Below, in pieces: positions 41,823 through 47,054 of a stretch of 47,054 bases of DNA. This stretch comes from Paracoccaceae bacterium (lineage in GTDB: Bacteria; Pseudomonadota; Alphaproteobacteria; Rhodobacterales; Rhodobacteraceae): the NCBI GenBank assembly GCA_018223125.1, contig JAAEZA010000011.1:41449-88502 (forward strand), in the 5' to 3' direction. A program made the translations under genes and the position numbers. The notes under the pieces are model-generated. The model was not told where the DNA came from and did no database searches. It was given only the letters and a program-made list of their open reading frames with translations. Every line of letters begins with the position of its first letter. Within the stretch, counting starts at the first letter, position 1.

Positions 41823-44564
41823 TTATTCGGCTGCGGTTTGAATGGTTTTTTCTTCGGTCAGGGCATGAAGCGCGTCTTGGGTAAAGACACGCAGCCCCAG
41901 ATCCGCGCGGTAGCCGTGGATTTCGTTCACATCCAGCGCGCGCATGAAATCAAGGATTTCACGGCTGATAACCTGCCCCGGAACAAGGATCGGAAAACCG
42001 GGCGGATAGGGAATGATAAAGCTGGCGGAAACCAGTTCCTTGCCCTCTTCCATCGCCGCCTTCAGCGATCCGTTCAGTTCGAGATAATCGCAATTTTTCT
42101 CATTATAGCTAAGGTAGTAGGCTTTGCGGATATCCCCTTCAGGGGTCAGGTTATCGGGTCGGAACCCGTCATGGAAACGGCTGAAATCCGGCAGAGGCGG
42201 ATAGTTTTCCATCAGGTTTGCCACCCGCCGGTCAAAGGCCAGACGCTCCATGTTGGACGCATCATCCAGTAGATCATCAAGTTCCTTGGCAATTTCCACC
42301 AGCACTTCGATCAGATAGGCCACCGACGAGCGCGTGGTGCCGATATTGGTCATGAACAGCACGGTATTGCGCGAGGTTTTGTTGATCTGGATGCCGTATT
42401 TGTCCATCAGCACCTGATTTTTGAACGTATCACCATCCCATCCGGTGCCCCCCACAGCCAAGGTAACGCGGGTGGCGTCCAGAACGAAGTCGTCCTGTTC
42501 CCAACATTCCCACAGGTCGGTCCAGCCTTGTTCCGTATCAAAATAACTGGTGACCCCGCTTTGGCGATAGCTGTCGGGGATCATGTCCCCAGCCGTCAAC
42601 ACTTTGAAATATTTCTGCAAAAGTGGATGGCTGCTGATCGCGCGGCGCAGGGCCATTGCGGCCTCTATCTGGCGCTGGACGAACTCGAAACCTTCCAGCT
42701 CCACCTGCCGCCGTCCCACATCAAGCGAGGCAATAATCTGGTAGTTGGGCGAGGTTGAGGTATGGGTCATATAAGCTTCATGGAAGTTCTGCTCCACCTC
42801 GCCCTTGAAATCCTGATCGTTGACGTGGATCATTGATCCCTGCCGCAGGGAGGTCAGGGTTTTATGGGTGGATTGCGTCGCATAGGCCCTGACCCGCGCT
42901 GTGGGCGGCGGGATCAACCGCGTGTTCAAAAGGTCTTCGTCACTGGCCCCTTCCAGCTGTTTTTGCTGCGCCTCGTAGGCGGCAACGTGCTGGTCCGAGC
43001 GCAACCGCTTGCGCAGGTTGTTGGCCGAGCGCATCGCAGTGCGTTGTCTGTAAGTGGGGCTAAAGCGGGCAAATGCAAACCAAGCTTCGTCCCACAGGAA
43101 AACAAGGTCCGGCTTGATCGCCAGACATTCCTCCATTACCCGCTGCACGTTGTAGACCACCCCGTCAAAGGTGCAGTTGGTCAGCAACAGCATACGCACA
43201 CGATCCAGCTTACCTGCCGCCTTGAGCGCCAGAAGCTGGTGCTTGATCTCGCGCAGGGGCACCGCGCCATACATGGAATATTCATTGAGCGGATAGCTGT
43301 CGAGATAGAGCACCTCGGCCCCTGCCAGCACCATTCCGTAGTGATGGGATTTATGGCAGTCCCGATCCACCAGCACGATGTCGCCGGGACGCACCAGCGC
43401 CTGCACCACGATCTTGTTACAGGTCGAGGTGCCGTTCGTCGCAAAAAAGGTCTGTTTGGACCCGAATGCGCGACTGGCCAGTTCCTGTGCCTTCTTGATC
43501 GGCCCGCTTGGTTCCAGCAGGCTGTCCAGCCCGCCGGATGTGGCAGAGGTTTCCGCCAGAAAGATGTTCGGCCCGTAAAACGCCCCCATATCCTGAATCC
43601 AGTGGGACCGGCTGATGGATTTTCCACGACTTATCGGCATGGCGTGGAAAACACCGGTGGGCTGTTTTGAATATTCGACCAGCGCCGTGAAAAACGGCGA
43701 TTTATTCCGTGCCTCAACCCCGCGCAGGATGTTGAGGTGCAATTCCATGAAATCTTCCTGATTGTAGAAAACCCGCCGGCAGATCCCCAAATCCAGACCT
43801 GCGATTTCTTCAACCGAGCGTTCGGTGACAAGATAGGCATCCAGTTCGGGTCGGACCTGCTGTATCAGGCGGCACAATTCAGCGCCGTAGTTTTCCGGCA
43901 GCAGATTGTCCAGATCCTCGCCACTGCCCAGATGGGACAGGTATTTCTTCAGAATTTCGTTTTCGTTTCTGGATTTCAGTGTCAGACCCGGACGGGCGAC
44001 GATGGCCTGAATATTGTGGTTGAACAGCACCGCAATCAGCGCGTCTTCCAGACTGGGAACCACCACGGCTTCATAGTGGAACGGGTCTTCAACCCGGCGC
44101 ATCCGCTCCATATTGTTCTTAATCCAGCGTTCCTGCTGGTCGTTCACATTATCGACGATAAGCACTTCGAAATAGGGCCGCGTCATGGCCCGTGCCTCGG
44201 GCGAGAGCAGCGCCTCGTCGTTGTTTTCCTCTTCATCCATACTGTCCCGTTCCAGCGGGATGGACCGGCGCCGGTAAGATCCGGTGGTCAGGGCACGGGT
44301 GACGCGGGTGACGGAAAAAGCCACATCTTCATAATTCCCGTTCTCAAACTGGCGGCGCATGTGAACAAAGGCCGGCATACCCGGAAAGGCCCAGTAGGGT
44401 TCGATACGCGACAGCGCTTTGAACAGTTCCTGAACCTCGTCCGAATAGCTCTTGATTTTGGCTTGGGAGGTTTCCCTGCAAATCGCGGAAACTGCGGCGC
44501 GCAATGCGGCCCACCTGTCAGACCGCAATTGCGTTGCCGAATAATACTCGCTGACAGAATCCAT
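41823..44564 (-). CDS. Orn/Lys/Arg decarboxylase-type PLP enzyme with N-terminal extension
   Basis: Fold-type I PLP decarboxylase of 913 residues; E. coli AdiA, LdcI and SpeF have 711-755. Residues about 130-250 look like the response-regulator-like wing domain (FEVLIVDNVNDQQERW). The PLP core has FFATNGTSTCNKIV, the ring-stacking His in DRDCHKSHHYG, the Asp in LWDEAWFAFARF (D492) and the lysine K568 in TQSTHKTLT. The C-terminal domain has FIIPYPPGFPILVPG. The first ~128 residues are extra and match nothing I know. Substrate could be arginine, lysine, ornithine or a derivative. The ATG lies in an RNA hairpin (44563-44597). Context is an ATP-grasp and nitrilase operon. Confidence 0.9.
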   Translation of the reverse strand: MDSVSEYYSATQLRSDRWAALRAAVSAICRETSQAKIKSYSDEVQELFKALSRIEPYWAFPGMPAFVHMRRQFENGNYEDVAFSVTRVTRALTTGSYRRRSIPLERDSMDEEENNDEALLSPEARAMTRPYFEVLIVDNVNDQQERWIKNNMERMRRVEDPFHYEAVVVPSLEDALIAVLFNHNIQAIVARPGLTLKSRNENEILKKYLSHLGSGEDLDNLLPENYGAELCRLIQQVRPELDAYLVTERSVEEIAGLDLGICRRVFYNQEDFMELHLNILRGVEARNKSPFFTALVEYSKQPTGVFHAMPISRGKSISRSHWIQDMGAFYGPNIFLAETSATSGGLDSLLEPSGPIKKAQELASRAFGSKQTFFATNGTSTCNKIVVQALVRPGDIVLVDRDCHKSHHYGMVLAGAEVLYLDSYPLNEYSMYGAVPLREIKHQLLALKAAGKLDRVRMLLLTNCTFDGVVYNVQRVMEECLAIKPDLVFLWDEAWFAFARFSPTYRQRTAMRSANNLRKRLRSDQHVAAYEAQQKQLEGASDEDLLNTRLIPPPTARVRAYATQSTHKTLTSLRQGSMIHVNDQDFKGEVEQNFHEAYMTHTSTSPNYQIIASLDVGRRQVELEGFEFVQRQIEAAMALRRAISSHPLLQKYFKVLTAGDMIPDSYRQSGVTSYFDTEQGWTDLWECWEQDDFVLDATRVTLAVGGTGWDGDTFKNQVLMDKYGIQINKTSRNTVLFMTNIGTTRSSVAYLIEVLVEIAKELDDLLDDASNMERLAFDRRVANLMENYPPLPDFSRFHDGFRPDNLTPEGDIRKAYYLSYNEKNCDYLELNGSLKAAMEEGKELVSASFIIPYPPGFPILVPGQVISREILDFMRALDVNEIHGYRADLGLRVFTQDALHALTEEKTIQTAAE

Positions 44565-44597
44565 CGGTTGCTCTCCTTCTTGAAGGCTTCAACCGAT
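44563..44597 (-). promoter_or_regulatory. RNA hairpin enclosing the decarboxylase ribosome-binding site
   Basis: On the minus strand ATCGGTTG (44597-44590) and CAACCGAT (44570-44563) form a perfect 8-bp stem. The second arm includes the A and T of the start codon at 44564. The 19-base loop holds the ribosome site AAGGAG and an internal short hairpin CCTT-CAAG-AAGG that would pair part of it. Translation should be blocked until the stem opens. A temperature, ligand or coupling control is possible; none is proven. Confidence 0.6.
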
Positions 44598-44624
44598 AGC
44601 ACTTGTAGCGATGCTAGGCCGGTA

Positions 44625-45599
44625 TCAGCCGCTTGGTTTGCCACCCACAAAGGGCACATGCCCTACATCGGTAGCGATTTTCTGGCCTTGTATTTCTGCT
44701 TCGGCATCTGCCGGAACATCCACATGGAGACCCGCACGAGAGCCTTGCTGGGGCACCTCCAGCGGACCAAGTGTATTCAGAAATGCGTCTGTCCCGCTGG
44801 TGCGGTCATAGACGGAAAAATCAACAGAGCGGTCACGGAAGCTTTTCAGCACCTGACCAAGCCCCTTCATACCTGTTTCGCGCTGACGGCGGACCATCGA
44901 CAGGTCCACTTCAATGGGGAACATGTCTTCCTGCCCTGCGGACTGGTGCAATACCAGCGAGGTCGGATCGACCACACAGGACTTGCCAACGCCCCCTGCC
45001 CCAAGACCGTTTACATCAAAGACGTAGCATTGGAATTGCGCAGCAGTCGCCCGTGCAATGGCCAGCTCGGCGTCGCGGTCGGTCGTGCCGGTCAGGACCG
45101 GATGCAGCAGCACCTCAACCCCCTGACTGGTCAGCTGGCGCGTGGTTTCGGGGAACCACATATCATAGCAGATCGACAGGCCGAAACGGCCCACATCCGG
45201 CACATCGAATACACAGAATTCGGTTCCCGCAGCAATCCCCGCTTCATAGGGCAGGAAGGGAAACATCTTGGCATAGCGGCGCACGATATTGCCGTCGGGA
45301 TCAATCACCAGTGACGTATTATAGACCTGCCCGTCGTGAGGGGACGTCAGGAACATCGAGCCCGGAATAAGCCAGACTTTGTGACGCCGTGCAGCATCGC
45401 AAAAGCGGTCGATGGTTTCATTTTCGGGGGGCAGCTTGTAGCGTTCCAACGGGCCGAATGGCGACAGTTCACTGAACAGGACCATCTGGGTCCAGGGGAA
45501 CCGCGCCATAAGGATGTCGAGCCGTTGCAGCATACCTTCGACATTGGACTGAAGGGCATTAACGTGCATCTGCACGCCGGCAATTGCGAATGGGGTCAT
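44625..45599 (-). CDS. Carbon-nitrogen hydrolase (nitrilase superfamily)
   Basis: Amidase of the nitrilase fold, 324 residues, with the triad E44 (FSELSPFGP), K111 (RRYAKMFPF) and C144 (SICYDMWFPE). Family members hydrolyse amides, carbamoyl-amines or nitriles in the cytoplasm; N-carbamoylputrescine amidase is a polyamine-pathway member. Its place two genes after the transporter and just before the decarboxylase suggests that it trims the imported compound or a decarboxylation product. The ATG at 45599 gives MTPFAIAGVQMHVN, the usual opening; the longer frame overlaps the gap with uspA. 60 bases separate it from the decarboxylase gene. Confidence 0.9.
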   Translation of the reverse strand: MTPFAIAGVQMHVNALQSNVEGMLQRLDILMARFPWTQMVLFSELSPFGPLERYKLPPENETIDRFCDAARRHKVWLIPGSMFLTSPHDGQVYNTSLVIDPDGNIVRRYAKMFPFLPYEAGIAAGTEFCVFDVPDVGRFGLSICYDMWFPETTRQLTSQGVEVLLHPVLTGTTDRDAELAIARATAAQFQCYVFDVNGLGAGGVGKSCVVDPTSLVLHQSAGQEDMFPIEVDLSMVRRQRETGMKGLGQVLKSFRDRSVDFSVYDRTSGTDAFLNTLGPLEVPQQGSRAGLHVDVPADAEAEIQGQKIATDVGHVPFVGGKPSG

Positions 45600-45667
45600 T
45601 GAGGATACTCTCCGTGCTTGCGCTGCCGGCTCTGTTGGTAGGAGTCGATCACCGCTTTGCACTCCTC

Positions 45668-46099
45668 TTAAGCCCTCACCACCAGAACGGAAACAGGAGA
45701 TCTGCTGACGATCCTGTCCGCATTGGAGCCTACCAGAAACTCCCGAAGGCGATCCGGTTTATGGGAAGCCATAACCACCAGATCGCATTTGATTTTTTCG
45801 ATGGTCTTAAGAACCTTACGATGAATCTTACCAAAAGCAAGGTGCTGCTTCACCTTTATGTCATTTGGTATTTCCGTGCGCACCAGCCGGTCAAGCGCGT
45901 TGCTTGCCGCCGCCACGGCCTTCTCTTCAAAGTTTTCCGGAAAGAATCCTTCCACCAGCGGGCTTCCCATATCCGGCACAACGGAAATGATATGCAACAC
46001 ACCGCCAGAGGCCCGCACCAGTTCGATAGACTGGGGCAGCGCCTTGCTCCAGGATTCCCTGTCTGTCAAATCTATCGTCAAAAGAACCGTATTAAACAT
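45668..46099 (-). CDS. Universal stress protein (UspA family)
   Basis: UspA-domain protein of 143 residues, FNTVLLTIDLTD at the N-terminus and the ATP-loop segment VMASHKPDRLREFLVGSNAD, then SPVSVLVVRA at the end. It has the form of nucleotide-binding UspA. It begins ten bases after the TRAP permease stop, with GAGGAGA before ATG. In Halomonas the UspA protein TeaD is encoded with, and regulates, the ectoine TRAP transporter TeaABC; a similar role for this protein is likely by position. Confidence 0.92.
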   Translation of the reverse strand: MFNTVLLTIDLTDRESWSKALPQSIELVRASGGVLHIISVVPDMGSPLVEGFFPENFEEKAVAAASNALDRLVRTEIPNDIKVKQHLAFGKIHRKVLKTIEKIKCDLVVMASHKPDRLREFLVGSNADRIVSRSPVSVLVVRA

Positions 46100-46109
46100 C
46101 TCTTTCTCC

Positions 46110-47054
46110 TCAGGCTGTGGCCGGTTGGCGCAAGGCGCGGCTGTGACGGCCCCGCTGCAGGAAGACGATCAGCGCCAGCAGCAACAGCGCCGGAATGAAC
46201 ATCAGGTATTTGCTCGGCTGCTCCACAGGGCGCAGAACCCGCAAAACCGTCTGGTCCCAATCAAGCCCCGCCTTGGCGGCGGCACTGTCGTAAAGCACGT
46301 CATCCACCATCATCTTGCCATCGGCTTCGCGCAGGATCAGACCGGAACTTTCCAGACGTTCCTCCCCTGTTGCGCCCTCACCGATAGGCAGGATGGCGAC
46401 GAATTCGATCGGATCGCCCAGATCGTTGACACCGGCCACCCGCAGGCGCAGGTCCTCGTTTGTCGGGGTGGCCAATGCGGCAGCGGCCAGTTCGGTCGGC
46501 GCTTCCTCTGTATAGGGCGGTGCAACCATGTCCATCCAGAAGCCCGGGCGGAACAGGGTAAAGGCCACCAGCAACAGAGCGATGGTTTCATAGAACCGGT
46601 TGCGCGCAAGGAACCAGCCTTGTGTGGCCGCTGCAAACAGCAACATCGCAATGGTCGCCACCACAAAGACGAATATACCCTGCACCCATGTGACCTCGAT
46701 CAACAGCAGTTCGGTGTTGAAGATAAACAGGAACGGCAAGGCTGCTGTGCGCAGGGAATAGAAGAAGGCGACAAGGCCGGTGCGGATCGGATCACCGCCC
46801 GACACTGCTGCTGCGGCAAAGCTGGCAAGGCCCACAGGCGGGGTCACATCGGCCATGATACCGAAGTAGAACACGAACAGATGCACCGCGATCAGCGGCA
46901 CGATCAACCCGTTTTGCTGGCCAAGTGTCACGATAACCGGCGCCAGCAGCGCGGAGACAACGATATAGTTCGCAGTGGTCGGCAGGCCCATGCCAAGGAT
47001 CAGTGACAGGATCGCGGTCAGGAACAGGATGGCAAGGATGTTGCCGCCGGAAAG
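46110..47054 (-). CDS. TRAP transporter fused permease (DctQM type) with C-terminal DUF3394-like domain, 5' part outside window
   Basis: C-terminal 314 codons of a fused TRAP permease; the start lies beyond the right edge. The large-subunit motif GMGLPTTANY is followed by GIMADVTPPVGLASFAAAA, the hallmark of fused 4TM/12TM permeases that pair with TAXI-type binding proteins. After the last membrane segments, from about PGFWMDMVAPPYTE, comes a soluble stretch (with GAGVNDLGD-like segments and AKAGLDWDQTVLRV) like the DUF3394 tail, and a final hydrophobic segment LMFIPALLLLALIVF. Imports an organic or amino acid with sodium or proton flow. It heads the visible part of the decarboxylase operon and probably supplies its substrate. 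Confidence 0.92.
   Translation of the reverse strand, partial: LSGGNILAILFLTAILSLILGMGLPTTANYIVVSALLAPVIVTLGQQNGLIVPLIAVHLFVFYFGIMADVTPPVGLASFAAAAVSGGDPIRTGLVAFFYSLRTAALPFLFIFNTELLLIEVTWVQGIFVFVVATIAMLLFAAATQGWFLARNRFYETIALLLVAFTLFRPGFWMDMVAPPYTEEAPTELAAAALATPTNEDLRLRVAGVNDLGDPIEFVAILPIGEGATGEERLESSGLILREADGKMMVDDVLYDSAAAKAGLDWDQTVLRVLRPVEQPSKYLMFIPALLLLALIVFLQRGRHSRALRQPATA

Noticed and set aside
43737-45314. Rightward open frame of 525 codons
   Set aside because: Antisense to the decarboxylase and nitrilase genes, both with complete active sites.
45640-45666. AGGAGT/ACTCCT inverted repeat between uspA and the nitrilase gene
   Set aside because: Six pairs around a 15-base loop are too weak to call a terminator or operator inside an operon.

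Overview
The window looks like chromosome of a marine alphaproteobacterium of the Roseobacter group (Rhodobacterales). This is judged from G+C near 58-60 %, tightly packed genes with frequent ATGA stop/start overlaps, and the mix of acyl-CoA chemistry with ABC and TRAP uptake systems. Species cannot be named from the sequence alone. I see 43 protein genes plus one 20-codon leader ORF. No rRNA, tRNA, CRISPR array, insertion sequence or phage gene is visible.

Left part (1-15.7 kb). A molybdenum hydroxylase operon (FAD, 2Fe-2S and Mo subunits, the last cut by the left edge) is divergent from a six-gene beta-oxidation operon: CoA ligase, 3-hydroxyacyl-CoA dehydrogenase, enoyl-CoA hydratase, ACAD10/11-type acyl-CoA dehydrogenase and two SDRs. 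That operon ends at a strong GCAA-loop terminator. Facing it is a coupled serine hydrolase - acetoacetyl-CoA synthetase - TesB operon. An AlkK-type CoA ligase is divergent from a DsbA-fold isomerase.

Middle (15.7-32 kb). A complete branched-chain-type ABC importer (livKHMGF order) is divergent from another CoA ligase. A nine-gene leftward operon (30933 to 22499) encodes two unlike acyl-CoA dehydrogenases, an MFE-2-type SDR, a thiolase, a nitronate monooxygenase-like flavoprotein, a histidine phosphatase, an ACAD10/11-kinase-type phosphotransferase, an IclR regulator and a PaaI-type thioesterase. The regulatory regions at 20.8-21.0 kb and 30.9-31.1 kb share two sequence motifs and a 5' leader, so the importer, the ligase, the quinone oxidoreductase and this operon probably form one regulon. 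The in-operon IclR protein is the obvious candidate regulator. Together these genes look like uptake, CoA activation and beta-oxidation of a bulky, cyclic or hydroxylated carboxylic acid; the substrate cannot be read from the sequence.

Right part (32-47 kb). A mixed stretch holds a histidine phosphatase, a DhlA-type haloalkane dehalogenase, two medium-chain oxidoreductases, an amidase and a small membrane protein. It is followed by a leftward operon of at least seven genes: fused TRAP permease with DUF3394-like tail (cut by the right edge), UspA protein, nitrilase-family hydrolase, a 913-residue Orn/Lys/Arg decarboxylase, an ATP-grasp ligase, a C45-type Ntn hydrolase and a class III aminotransferase. 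This set does not match a pathway I know and is the best candidate for an undescribed system. Its decarboxylase start site lies inside a predicted RNA hairpin.

The most checkable novelties are the decarboxylase/ATP-grasp/C45 operon, the LivFG pair with one consensus and one degenerate ATP site, the split ACAD10/11-like kinase plus dehydrogenase, the shared two-motif promoter regions, and a DhlA relative lacking the cap insertion of DhlA.
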